Assembly (NCBI RefSeq): GCF_937891315.1
Contig: NZ_CALAGI010000147.1
Coordinates: forward strand, 1 to 10,022
Length of the DNA: 10,022 bases
From: an uncultured Amaricoccus sp.
GTDB taxonomy: Bacteria; Pseudomonadota; Alphaproteobacteria; Rhodobacterales; Rhodobacteraceae
Reading direction: 5' to 3'
Positions 1 through 6,900 of the stretch are shown one piece after another. The position numbers and the translations under genes are program-made. The notes beneath the pieces are model-generated. The model saw only the letters and a list, made by a program, of their open reading frames with translations. It made no database searches and was not told the origin of the DNA. Each line of letters begins with the position of its first letter. Position 1 is the first letter of the stretch.

Positions 1-1
1 G

Positions 2-181
2 CACAATCTCGGCCGGGCCAAGACCATCATCCTGATCGCGCACCGGCTGACCACCGTGCGGGCCTGCGACACGATCTTCATGCTGGAGCAGGGCCGGCTG
101 GTCGCCGAGGGCCCCTATGACGACCTGATCGACACCAACCGCGCCTTCCGCGCCATGGCGGTCGGTCATTCCGGCGCCTGA
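2..181 (+). CDS. ABC exporter ATP-binding protein, C-terminal fragment
   Basis: This is the final 59 residues of an ABC-type ATPase; the rest lies upstream of the window. The fragment holds the end of the nucleotide-binding domain. It has the hydrophobic strand TIILIAHRL, whose histidine is the switch (H-loop) residue, then TTVRACDTIFMLEQGRLVAEG, the usual D-loop-distal strand and turn of exporter-type ATPases. The ending, YDDLIDTNRAFRAMA, is typical of the half-transporter (MsbA/PglK/HlyB-like) fusions in which the ATPase follows a six-helix membrane domain. Walker A, Walker B and the membrane domain are not visible, so the substrate cannot be read. The glycan-enzyme neighbours suggest export or flipping of a polysaccharide or lipid-linked glycan, but this is context only. 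The family call is firm and the role is weak. Confidence 0.85.
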   Translation, partial: HNLGRAKTIILIAHRLTTVRACDTIFMLEQGRLVAEGPYDDLIDTNRAFRAMAVGHSGA

Positions 182-220
182 CCCGGACGCGGCCCCCGGA
201 CGCTGACGGGGGGCGCGGGT
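181..220. terminator. Strong hairpin filling a convergent gap, probable bidirectional terminator
   Basis: The gap between two convergent genes is almost exactly one inverted repeat. ACCCG (181-185), CGC (188-190) and CCCCC (193-197) pair with GGGGG (208-212), GCG (213-215) and CGGGT (216-220). This gives 13 GC-rich pairs with two 2-nt bulges and a 10-nt loop. No T run follows on either strand, so it is not a textbook intrinsic terminator. Its position makes termination or 3' end protection the likeliest role. Confidence 0.5.
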
Positions 221-1036
221 TCAGGGCCGGGGGGCGCGGCGCTGGCGGGCGAGGAGCGGCTTCAGCCGCGCATAGGCGGTGGTGGCGCCGTCGATCGGGA
301 TTTGCCAGGCCGGGCCGTAATGCCGCTTGGCGCTCATCCAGATCACGATATCGCTGGCGAGCCCGCGACGGTGGATATAGCGGCTGAAATAGGGATTGGC
401 ATCGCTTCGGTAGTTCCAGTCCCAGATCCGGGTCGCGAGCCCGCTCCGCCACAGCACATAGGGCAGGCTCAGCTGGTCGCGCCGGGCGCCGCGCTCGAGC
501 TCGTCCCACCAGAGTTCCATCGCCGGGTCGAGGCCGGGGGCGGCGTGGCGGCGGAAGATGACGGCGTTCTCGGTCAGCAGCTGGTCGCGCGGCAGCCCCT
601 CGGCCAGGTAGCGCGCGAGCTGGGCCTCGCCCCGCTCGAACTCGGCGGGCGGGATCTTGCCCACCCGCTTGCCGAACTCGAATTCCGCGAAGATGTCGGA
701 CCGCTCCTTGTGCGGGAACAGCCCGATATCGGCGCCGCTCGCCACGAACTCGGCGATCAGCGGCGAGAGGTCGCCGATCACCAGCAGATTGGCATCGACA
801 TAGATCGAGACATCCGCCCGCGGGAAGATCCGCCGCGGGAAGAACTTGCAGTAGCGGTTGACGAGGCTCGGCGTCAGGCCCCGCGTCGCCTCGGGAAAGG
901 GGTGGTGCTCCCAGCCCCGGACGAAGCGCGGCCGCCGGTCGGAAAACAGCACGAAATCGACCCCGGGCGTCGCCGCGACCGGGGTGAAGATCCGGTCGTA
1001 GGCGAGATCGGCGCAGGTATAGAGCACGGTCTTCAT
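221..1036 (-). CDS. DUF616/TOD1-type glycosyltransferase
   Basis: This 271-residue soluble protein resembles the DUF616 (TOD1/MUCI70 hexosyltransferase-like) family of GT-A folds. Visible landmarks in order are the N-terminal strand VLYTCADLAYDRI (4-16), the second strand FVLFSDR (28-34) and GWE (41-43). Next come KFFPRRIFPRADVSIYVDAN (64-83), with the acidic DxN metal or sugar-nucleotide site at D81, then the FPHKERSDIFAEFE block (107-120). ENAVIFRRH (156-164) and RDQLSLPYVL (186-195) close the core. There is no signal peptide or membrane segment, so it acts in the cytoplasm. It would transfer a sugar to a growing glycan; donor and acceptor are unknown. It lies 82 nt downstream of the 740-residue fusion gene on the same strand, probably in one transcript. 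The upstream ribosome site is weak. The ATG at 1034-1036 is chosen because family homology begins at once after it. Confidence 0.8.
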   Translation of the reverse strand: MKTVLYTCADLAYDRIFTPVAATPGVDFVLFSDRRPRFVRGWEHHPFPEATRGLTPSLVNRYCKFFPRRIFPRADVSIYVDANLLVIGDLSPLIAEFVASGADIGLFPHKERSDIFAEFEFGKRVGKIPPAEFERGEAQLARYLAEGLPRDQLLTENAVIFRRHAAPGLDPAMELWWDELERGARRDQLSLPYVLWRSGLATRIWDWNYRSDANPYFSRYIHRRGLASDIVIWMSAKRHYGPAWQIPIDGATTAYARLKPLLARQRRAPRP

Positions 1037-1108
1037 CGGGGATATTCCAGGGGGGGGATGTTCCAGGCTTCGGAGGGGCGAGGCTGGCGCCGCGGGGGGA
1101 CCGGCTCG

Positions 1109-1130
1109 GTGATCCGCCTCAGCGGATCAC
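1109..1130 (-). other. Perfect 9-bp hairpin with the stop codon in its loop
   Basis: GTGATCCGC (1109-1117) and GCGGATCAC (1122-1130) are perfect inverted repeats around a 4-nt loop. On the minus strand the loop reads TGAG and carries the TGA stop of the upstream gene. No T run follows, so simple intrinsic termination is unlikely. An intercistronic hairpin that tunes or protects the message between the two genes is possible. Confidence 0.45.
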
Positions 1131-3341
1131 GTCCTCGATCATCGCGCGGAACTCGGCGCAGACCTGGGCGTCGGTCGAGCGGGCGGCGACCTGGGCCATG
1201 ATCTCCTTGGCGCGCCGCCATTCCGGGCCGCCGAAGGCGGCGGCGATCGCCATCATGTCATATTCCAGCAGCTTCGGATCCGGCCCGCGCACATAGAAAG
1301 GGTAGTCGTCGCCGAGATACTGCGCCGCGTCCTCGTCCTTGCGCCCGACCGCCAGCACCGCCTGGCAGCGCGCGGCGACGAAGCCCTTGAGGAACGGCTT
1401 CCAGCCGTCATGCGGCTTGGAGCGGCGCACGATCCAGTGGCAATTGTAGTTCGGCAGCAGGTCGAGCCAGTTCATCTCGACCTTCGATGTGTCGAGCCCG
1501 ACGAAATCGATCATGTGGCCGAGGCTGTCCGGCCGGTAGGTATTGGCCGGATAGCCGAAATAGGCGGCGCGCAGCCGGTCGGTCGGCGGCGTCATCGGCC
1601 GCACCTGGGAATTCACGTGATGGGTCACGTGATAGGAGGGGGTGCCCGGGAACAGCCGGCCGAAATCATGCGCCTGCCGGTTCGACACCGCCATGGTGGC
1701 ATCCATCGCCGCCATCTTGTCCGGCTCGGGCAGCATGTCGTCCCAGCTGCCGATCACCGCGAGGTTGCGGCGGGCGAGCTCGGCGATCTCGTTCGCCGAA
1801 TGCGTCTCGATCGCGCCCTTGGTCAGGATCACCACCCGGCCGGCGAGATCGGCGGTCTCGCTCTGGTAGGCCATCTCGATCTCGCCCGGATAGCGCGCGG
1901 CGACGAGCTCGCTCAGCTGTTTGCCGCGCAGGATGGTCGAGGCGGCGGCGGCGTATTTCTCGGCATAGACGAAGGCGACCCGCAGCCGCTGGCCGGCGGC
2001 GGGCGGGCGCGCCGTGCGCGGACCGGCCGGAAAGGCGAGGCGCCGGGGCGGACGCGGCGCGGTCGCCGCGACGAAGGCGTTGTTCGCCGCCGAGCCGAGC
2101 GCCGCCGGCAGCACGCGGAGGAGCCGGCGCCGGGCCGCCGGGTCGGGGTCGCGCGCGCCCGCCGCGGGTTCGGGCACCGGTTCGGGCCCGGATATGGCTT
2201 CGGTCGCGGGATCTTCGGGCGCGGGGTCGTTGACCGCGGCGTAGAGGCTGATCGCCTCGAGCCCGGGGGCGCGCGCCTCGGACGCCCACCAGGCTTCCAT
2301 CAGCGCCGCGACCTCGGGGGCGCCATGCCGCCGCCAGATCATGCCGGTGTCGCAGGCGCCGAGATCGCGCGGCAGGTCGCGCGCGGCGCAGGCGCGGGCC
2401 TGGGCGAGGACGCGCGCCGCCGGGACCGCCGCGCGGGTCGCGTCCGGCTCGGGGACGGCGCCGATCAGATGCGCCTCGGCCAGATCCTGCCAGTCGGCCC
2501 CGATCTCCGAGCGCCAGAGCACGAGGTCGTGCGGCAGCAGCCAGCGCAGCATGAGCGTATGCGCGTTTCCGACCAGCTTGCGGTCGGGGGCGAGGAACAG
2601 CGAGGCCCGCGCCTCGGGCGCCGCCAGGGCCAGCGCGCGATGCGGCAGGATCCGCGCCCAGCCGGCGGCGCGCTCGGCCGTCCCGGGCGCGCCGAGCGAT
2701 GGTGCCAGCGCCACCGTCTCCCAGCCGGCGACCGCGAGATCGACGCGGTCGGTCAGGCAGAGAAAGCGCAGGCCAGGCACGCCGTGAAACAGCGGCGCCG
2801 GCTCCGGTCCCGCGCCGAAGGCGACGGTATAGATCACGATGCTCCGCGCCTCGGCCTCGGTCAGCGCCGCCGGCCGCTGGGCGGCGGGCAGCGCCGGCCA
2901 GATCGCCGGGGCCTGGCGGTGGCGCAGCAGCGCCGAAGCCGCCCCGCCGCCCTCGGCGCGGAACGCCTCGAACAGCGGCGCGGCGGCGTCCCAGCCGAGG
3001 GCGCGGGCGGTCATCATCGCCTCGGCCTGGGCGAGAAAGGCCGAGCGCGGCGCCAGCTTCCGCGCGGCCCGCGCGATGCCGAGCACCCGCGCGGGGTCGA
3101 TGATCGCGAGCTTGCGCAGCACCGCGAGGCCGCGGGACGAGATCTTGCGCGGTGCGCGGCGCGCGGCGCCGGCGGCGTTCTCGATCGTGTCCTGGACCAG
3201 CGCCCAGGACCGCAGGCGGATCCGCTTGCCGAGATCGGGCGGCGGCGCCGACGGCCTGGTGCCCGGCGTCTGGGAAGCCGGGGGGGGCGCCGGCTGTCGC
3301 GGGACCGAGGGCCCGGAAGGATCTGCGGTGAAGGATGCCAT
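1119..3341 (-). CDS. Two-domain protein: degenerate DUF616-like GT domain plus C-terminal glycosyltransferase-like domain
   Basis: This 740-residue protein has a Pro/Ala-rich N-terminus (1-36) and a basic helical stretch (37-160). Residues 167-371 follow the DUF616-type neighbour block for block: IVIYTVAFG, LRFLCLTDR, GWE, ARILPHRALA, ASLFLAPDRKLVGN, then DTGMIWRRHGAPE and AISLYAAV. The catalytic YVDAN of the neighbour is replaced by FLAPDR, and its RDQLSLPY by LEAISLY, so this half looks inactive. A Pro/Glu/Ala linker (about 372-450) leads to a conserved domain (453-740). Its landmarks are RVAFVYAEKY, RVVILTKGAIETHSANE, AMDATMAVSNRQAHDF, YHVTHHVNSQV, YFGYPANTYRPDS and a basic helical C-terminus. 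That domain resembles a GT-B-type glycosyltransferase, but I cannot name the family. It is probably cytoplasmic, with no membrane segments. ATG 3341 has GAGG four bases before it. It is the first gene of an operon with the intact paralogue. Confidence 0.7.
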   Translation of the reverse strand: MASFTADPSGPSVPRQPAPPPASQTPGTRPSAPPPDLGKRIRLRSWALVQDTIENAAGAARRAPRKISSRGLAVLRKLAIIDPARVLGIARAARKLAPRSAFLAQAEAMMTARALGWDAAAPLFEAFRAEGGGAASALLRHRQAPAIWPALPAAQRPAALTEAEARSIVIYTVAFGAGPEPAPLFHGVPGLRFLCLTDRVDLAVAGWETVALAPSLGAPGTAERAAGWARILPHRALALAAPEARASLFLAPDRKLVGNAHTLMLRWLLPHDLVLWRSEIGADWQDLAEAHLIGAVPEPDATRAAVPAARVLAQARACAARDLPRDLGACDTGMIWRRHGAPEVAALMEAWWASEARAPGLEAISLYAAVNDPAPEDPATEAISGPEPVPEPAAGARDPDPAARRRLLRVLPAALGSAANNAFVAATAPRPPRRLAFPAGPRTARPPAAGQRLRVAFVYAEKYAAAASTILRGKQLSELVAARYPGEIEMAYQSETADLAGRVVILTKGAIETHSANEIAELARRNLAVIGSWDDMLPEPDKMAAMDATMAVSNRQAHDFGRLFPGTPSYHVTHHVNSQVRPMTPPTDRLRAAYFGYPANTYRPDSLGHMIDFVGLDTSKVEMNWLDLLPNYNCHWIVRRSKPHDGWKPFLKGFVAARCQAVLAVGRKDEDAAQYLGDDYPFYVRGPDPKLLEYDMMAIAAAFGGPEWRRAKEIMAQVAARSTDAQVCAEFRAMIEDVIR
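2167..2190 (-). repeat. Two tandem 12-bp units in the linker of the fusion protein
   Basis: On the plus strand GGTTCGGGCACC (2167-2178) is followed directly by GGTTCGGGCCCG (2179-2190). They differ at two of twelve positions, and looser copies of the TTCGG core continue to about 2220. In the minus-strand gene they encode the Pro-Glu-rich linker GPEPVPEP between its two domains. Confidence 0.6.
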
Positions 3342-3363
3342 GGCGCCTCGGTCGTGGTTCGCA

Positions 3364-3375
3364 GCACTCTAGTGC
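3364..3375. promoter_or_regulatory. 12-bp palindrome over the putative -10, possible operator
   Basis: GCACT and AGTGC are perfect inverted repeats around a 2-nt centre. The palindrome covers the proposed -10 hexamer of the minus-strand operon, 23 nt before its start codon. A dimeric repressor site is possible; a chance palindrome of this size is also plausible. Confidence 0.3.
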
Positions 3376-3394
3376 GCGACCCGGCCGGAATGAA
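3366..3394 (-). promoter_or_regulatory. Candidate promoter of the fusion-protein operon
   Basis: On the minus strand TTCATT (3389-3394) and TAGAGT (3366-3371) are 17 nt apart, which fits a sigma-70-type promoter with a weak -35 (three of six matches) and a -10 with four of six. The predicted start falls shortly upstream of the ATG at 3341. It is judged by spacing and similarity only. Confidence 0.3.
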
Positions 3395-3626
3395 GCGAGC
3401 CGGCGCCGTTTTTTCGGGCGTCCTTAACCGCCACGCCGGGGCCGGCCAGGTTTCGCGCGGATTTCACGCGATTTTCGGGGCGGGTCTCTGGGCGGATTTT
3501 CGCCCGTCGGTCGCCGGAGGGGCGGCGGAGGCGCTGGTTTGACGCCTCGCGCGAAAGACGGCAGAGAGGGTGGGGTTTTTCGGCGCGCCCGTCGGGCGCG
3601 CCCATCGGGGCGAGGGCGGGTTGGCG

Positions 3627-4733
3627 ATGGATCGGGTGGAATGCGTGGTGGTGGGCGCGGGCGTGGTCGGGCTCGCCGTGGCGCGGACGCTCGCCCGCGC
3701 GGGCCGCGAGGTGATCCTGCTCGAGCGCGAGGGGTTGATCGGCTCGCATACCAGCTCGCGCAATTCCGAGGTGATCCACGCCGGCCTCTATTATCCCGCC
3801 GGCTCGGCCAAGGCGGCGCTCTGCCCGCGGGGACGCGAGCTGCTCTATGCCTATTGCGCGACGCGCGGCGTGCCGCACCGCCGGCTCGGCAAGATCATCG
3901 TGGCGACCGACGCGGCGCAGGTCGCCGGGCTCGAAACCGTCGCGGCGGCGGCGCGGGCCAATGGCGTCGCCGATCTGGCGCCGCTCGGCCGGGCCGACCT
4001 CGCCCGGCTCGAGCCGGCGCTGCGCGGGGTCGAGGGCCTGCTCTCGCCCTCGACCGGGATCATCGACGTCCATGGCTACATGCTGAGCCTGCTCGGCGAG
4101 ATCGAGGAGGCGGGGGGCGCGGTCGCCTATCACGCGCGCCTGCGCGCCGCGCGGCCGCTGGATGGCGGCGGGTTCGCGCTCGAAGTGGAGAGCGGGGGCG
4201 AGATCACGCGGCTCGCCGCCGGGAGGCTCGTCAACGCCGCCGGTCTCTTCGCCGGCGAGGTGGCGGCGGCGACCGAGGGGCTGCCGCCGGCCTTCCGCCG
4301 GCGGGTGCATTACTGCAAGGGCACCTATTTCGCCAGCGCGGCCCGGGCGCCGTTCCGCCATCTCATCTATCCGGTGCCCGAGCGCGACGGGCTCGGCGTG
4401 CATCTGACGCTCGATCTCGCGGGGAGCGCGCGGTTCGGACCGGATACCGAATGGGTGGAGGAGATCGACTATCGGCTCGACCCCGACCGGGGCGCGGGTT
4501 TCTACGCCGCGATCCGGCGCTACTGGCCGGACCTGCCCGAGGGCGCGCTCAGTCCGACCTACGCCGGGGTGCGGCCGAAGCTGGCACCCGCCGGCGGGGC
4601 GGCCACCGACTTCACGCTCGACGGCCCGGCGGCGCATGGCCTGCCCGGCCTCGTCAATCTCTTCGGCATCGAGAGCCCCGGCCTGACCGCCTCGCTCGCC
4701 CTCGCCGAGGAGGTCGCGGAGATGCTGGGGTGA
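3627..4733 (+). CDS. lhgO: FAD-dependent oxidoreductase of the L-2-hydroxyglutarate oxidase family
   Basis: This 368-residue flavoprotein is expected to oxidise L-2-hydroxyglutarate (or a related 2-hydroxy acid) to 2-oxoglutarate. The DAO-type fold opens with the dinucleotide-binding strand VVVGAGVVGLAVA (7-19) and the acidic end of the second strand, LLERE (31-35). Family signatures follow: HTSSRNSEVIHAGLYYP (41-57), STGIIDVHGYM (142-152), YAGVRPKL (312-319) and GIESPGLTASLALAEEV (347-363) near the C-terminus. Length is slightly short of the usual about 400. The frame stays open upstream to 3570, but the ATG at 3627 is preferred: GAGGG lies 10 nt before it and the FAD motif starts six codons after it. 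It is an unusual neighbour for glycan genes, so it may be a housekeeping bystander or act on a sugar-derived hydroxy acid. The family call is strong; the exact substrate is inferred. Confidence 0.85.
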   Translation: MDRVECVVVGAGVVGLAVARTLARAGREVILLEREGLIGSHTSSRNSEVIHAGLYYPAGSAKAALCPRGRELLYAYCATRGVPHRRLGKIIVATDAAQVAGLETVAAAARANGVADLAPLGRADLARLEPALRGVEGLLSPSTGIIDVHGYMLSLLGEIEEAGGAVAYHARLRAARPLDGGGFALEVESGGEITRLAAGRLVNAAGLFAGEVAAATEGLPPAFRRRVHYCKGTYFASAARAPFRHLIYPVPERDGLGVHLTLDLAGSARFGPDTEWVEEIDYRLDPDRGAGFYAAIRRYWPDLPEGALSPTYAGVRPKLAPAGGAATDFTLDGPAAHGLPGLVNLFGIESPGLTASLALAEEVAEMLG

Positions 4734-4747
4734 GAGGCTCCGGCGCG

Positions 4748-4776
4748 TTTACCCCGATTCGGGGCGATGCTATGTT
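4748..4776 (+). promoter_or_regulatory. Candidate promoter of the acyltransferase gene with a palindromic spacer
   Basis: TTTACC (4748-4753) and TATGTT (4771-4776) are exactly 17 nt apart; each matches four of six consensus bases. Inside the spacer, CCCCG (4752-4756) and CGGGG (4760-4764) form a perfect inverted repeat around ATT. The palindrome could be an operator or the 3' hairpin of the preceding gene. About 40 nt of leader would precede the start codon at 4825. Confidence 0.4.
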
Positions 4777-4824
4777 GCGCCGCTGTATTCCGACGCGGTC
4801 CCCGATGCGAGCGAGACGGTGCCC

Positions 4825-6843
4825 ATGAAGTATCGTCCCGAGATCGACGGCCTGCGCGCGATATCGGTCACCGCGGTGATCCTGTTCCACGCCGACTTCT
4901 CCGGGTTCGACGGCGGCTTCGTCGGGGTCGATGTCTTCTTCGTGATTTCGGGCTTTCTCATCACCCAGATCCTGGCCGGAGAGCTCGAGGCCGGGGACGG
5001 GGCTGGAGATGGGAACGGGGATTTCTCGCTGGCGCGCTTCTACGAGCGGCGGGCGCGGCGCATCCTGCCGGCGCTCTATCTCGTCGTCGCCGTCTCCGCC
5101 GCGCTCGCCCTCTATCTGGAGTTGCCGGGCGGGCTGCGGGAATTCTCCCTGACCGTGATGGCGACGCTGCTCTTCGTCTCGAACCTCTGGTACTGGTGGC
5201 GGGGCACCGACTATTTCGCTCCCAGCGCCGAGCGTGATCCGATGCTCCATACCTGGAGCCTCGGGGTGGAGGAGCAGTATTACCTCGTCTTCCCGCTGCT
5301 GATGCTCGCCCTCTGGCGGCTCGGCCGCGGCTCGGGGTCGGTCGGAGGCGCGGGCTCCCGGCGGGCTTGGCGCGTGATCGCCGCGCTGACCGCCCTCAGC
5401 CTCGCCCTGTCCGAACTGGGCTGGCGTCTCGCGCCGGAGGCGAACTTCTACCTGCCCCCGACCCGCGCCTGGCAACTCGGCCTCGGCGCGCTCGCCGCCT
5501 TCGCCTGGCGCCGACGCGAGGATTGGGCCCCCCTCGCCGGCGGCCGCCACCTCGCCGAGGCGGCGGCCGCCGCGGGCGCGGCGCTGGTGCTCGGCAGCGT
5601 GCTGCTCCTGGATGCGCGGGTGCCCTTCCCCAGCCTCGCCGCGCTTCTTCCCACCGGCGGCGCGGTTCTCATCCTGCTTTTCGCCACTTCCGCGACGGTC
5701 ACCGGCCGGCTGCTCGCCCGGCGGCCGATGGTCTTCGCCGGACTCGTCAGCTATGGCGCCTATCTCTGGCACCAGCCGCTGCTCGCTTTCGCCCGGATCG
5801 CGGCGCCGGATACGCTCGGACCCGGCACGCGGCTCCTGCTCGTCGGCCTGACCTTCGCGCTGGCCTGGGCGACCCTGGTCCTGGTGGAGCGACCCTTCCG
5901 GAACCGGAGCTTCCTGACCCGCGGCCAGGTCTTCGCCGCCGCGGCCGGGGGCGGGCTCGTCCTCCTCGTCCTGGCGGGGCTCGGCTTCCGGACGGCGGGG
6001 TTCCGCGATTTCTATCCCGCGCATCTGCGCGCGACGGTCAGCCTCACCAGCGGCGAGCAGGGGGCCTATGTGCGCGCGGCCTACGACGCCCACGGGCCGG
6101 ACGGCTTCGTGGCGGGCGGCGGTCCCCGCCTGCTCGTCATCGGCGATTCCTATTCGCAAGACTTCTACAACATGATCCGCGAGACCGGCGCCTTTCCCGG
6201 CTGGCAGATCGCCCTGCGCTATGTGCTGGCGCGCTGCCAGATCTATCTCGGCCCCGAGGACATCGTCCCGCTGCTCGATCCGGGGGACCGCCGGCTCTGC
6301 GCCGGGCAGCCCGCCGCCGCCGACTTCGTCGGGATCGCCCGCGAGGCCGACGTGGTGATCTTCGCCGTGAGCTGGCGCGACTGGGCGGTCGAGCGCCTGC
6401 CCGCGACCCTCGCGGCCTTCCGGTTCCGGCCGGACCAGACGGCGCTGGTCCTCGGCCGCAAGCGCTTCGGCGTGATCAACCGCCCGCTGATCGCCGGCAA
6501 GGATCCGGCGGGGCTGGCGGCGCTGCGCGCGAACCCGGGCGCCGCGCATCTCGCCATCGCCGGGCAGATGCGGGCGCTGCTGCCGGCCAGCCAGCTCATC
6601 GACAGCCAGCGGCTGGTCTGCGGCGCCGCGGACTGCCCGCTCTTCACGCCCGAGGGCGCGCTGATCTCGCTCGACGGCGCGCATCTGACCCGCGCCGGCG
6701 CGAAATACGTGGGCGATCTTCTGTTCGCCGATCCGCCGCTCGCGCCCTACGCCGCCCGCGGGAACGGGAACGGAGAGGGGTCCCCCGGTACGGGCAAAGA
6801 CACGGGTACGGGATCGCGTCCGGCGTCCGCCTCCCGAGGCTGA
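4825..6843 (+). CDS. OafA/YrhL-type membrane O-acyltransferase with C-terminal SGNH domain
   Basis: This 672-residue inner-membrane protein should transfer an acyl (often acetyl) group to a surface glycan. The Acyltransferase_3 part (about 1-390) has YRPEIDGLRAISV (3-15), the catalytic-type FH at 21-22, GVDVFFVISGFLIT (34-47), RRARRILPA (75-83), WSLGVEEQYYLVFP (144-157), SYGAYLWHQPLL (309-320) and ERPFRN (355-360), with about ten hydrophobic helices. The SGNH part (about 430-640) has the nucleophile block IGDSYS (439-444) and the DGAHLT block (617-622) that supplies Asp and His. Two low-complexity pieces are unusual: a Gly/Asp loop (EAGDGAGDGNGD, 55-66) after the first helices, and a Gly/Ser/Thr tail (645-672). 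The ATG at 4825 matches family starts; an in-frame GTG at 4819 is an alternative. It follows the oxidoreductase by 91 nt with its own likely promoter. Confidence 0.9.
   Translation: MKYRPEIDGLRAISVTAVILFHADFSGFDGGFVGVDVFFVISGFLITQILAGELEAGDGAGDGNGDFSLARFYERRARRILPALYLVVAVSAALALYLELPGGLREFSLTVMATLLFVSNLWYWWRGTDYFAPSAERDPMLHTWSLGVEEQYYLVFPLLMLALWRLGRGSGSVGGAGSRRAWRVIAALTALSLALSELGWRLAPEANFYLPPTRAWQLGLGALAAFAWRRREDWAPLAGGRHLAEAAAAAGAALVLGSVLLLDARVPFPSLAALLPTGGAVLILLFATSATVTGRLLARRPMVFAGLVSYGAYLWHQPLLAFARIAAPDTLGPGTRLLLVGLTFALAWATLVLVERPFRNRSFLTRGQVFAAAAGGGLVLLVLAGLGFRTAGFRDFYPAHLRATVSLTSGEQGAYVRAAYDAHGPDGFVAGGGPRLLVIGDSYSQDFYNMIRETGAFPGWQIALRYVLARCQIYLGPEDIVPLLDPGDRRLCAGQPAAADFVGIAREADVVIFAVSWRDWAVERLPATLAAFRFRPDQTALVLGRKRFGVINRPLIAGKDPAGLAALRANPGAAHLAIAGQMRALLPASQLIDSQRLVCGAADCPLFTPEGALISLDGAHLTRAGAKYVGDLLFADPPLAPYAARGNGNGEGSPGTGKDTGTGSRPASASRG
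6758..6840 (+). repeat. Low-complexity G-rich coding tail
   Basis: Imperfect repeats of an ACGGG core (GGAACGGG, GGTACGGG, GGGTACGGG) encode the Gly/Asn/Ser/Thr tail of the acyltransferase beyond its SGNH domain. A similar stretch (about 4990-5023, with GGGGACGGGG and GGGAACGGGG) encodes the Gly/Asp loop near the N-terminus of the same protein. Confidence 0.5.
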
Positions 6844-6900
6844 AACAGCCTTCCGGAGATCCGTTCGGCCAGGGATAGGGTTCGGCTGGAAGCCGGCCGC

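Larger units (their letters stand above)
3342..3626. other. Divergent intergenic region (285 bp)
   Basis: This stretch separates the minus-strand glycosyltransferase operon from the plus-strand oxidoreductase gene and has no credible gene of its own. It contains the candidate minus promoter and palindrome near 3364-3394. For the plus gene, TTGACG at 3539-3544 is a good -35 match but lacks a convincing -10 at normal spacing (CAGAGA at 3562). A weak hairpin followed by six T lies at 3384-3414 on the plus strand. Confidence 0.6.

Noticed and set aside
3384..3414. Plus-strand hairpin GCCGG/CCGGC followed by a T6 run
   Set aside because: It resembles a terminator, but the T run is separated from the stem by four bases and no plus-strand gene lies upstream to be terminated.
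1410..3542. Very long open frame on the plus strand antisense to the fusion gene
   Set aside because: Arg/Gly/Pro/His-rich composition without any recognisable domain, and it lies wholly opposite a gene with clear conserved blocks. This is expected in GC-rich DNA.
3369..4637. 422-codon minus-strand open frame opposite the oxidoreductase gene
   Set aside because: No domain is recognisable, composition is biased, and the plus-strand gene has FAD-binding and family signatures.
4654..6684. 676-codon open frame on the minus strand
   Set aside because: It lies opposite the acyltransferase gene, which has strong family motifs. The translation is a biased mix of Arg, Glu, Gly and Ala with no structure.
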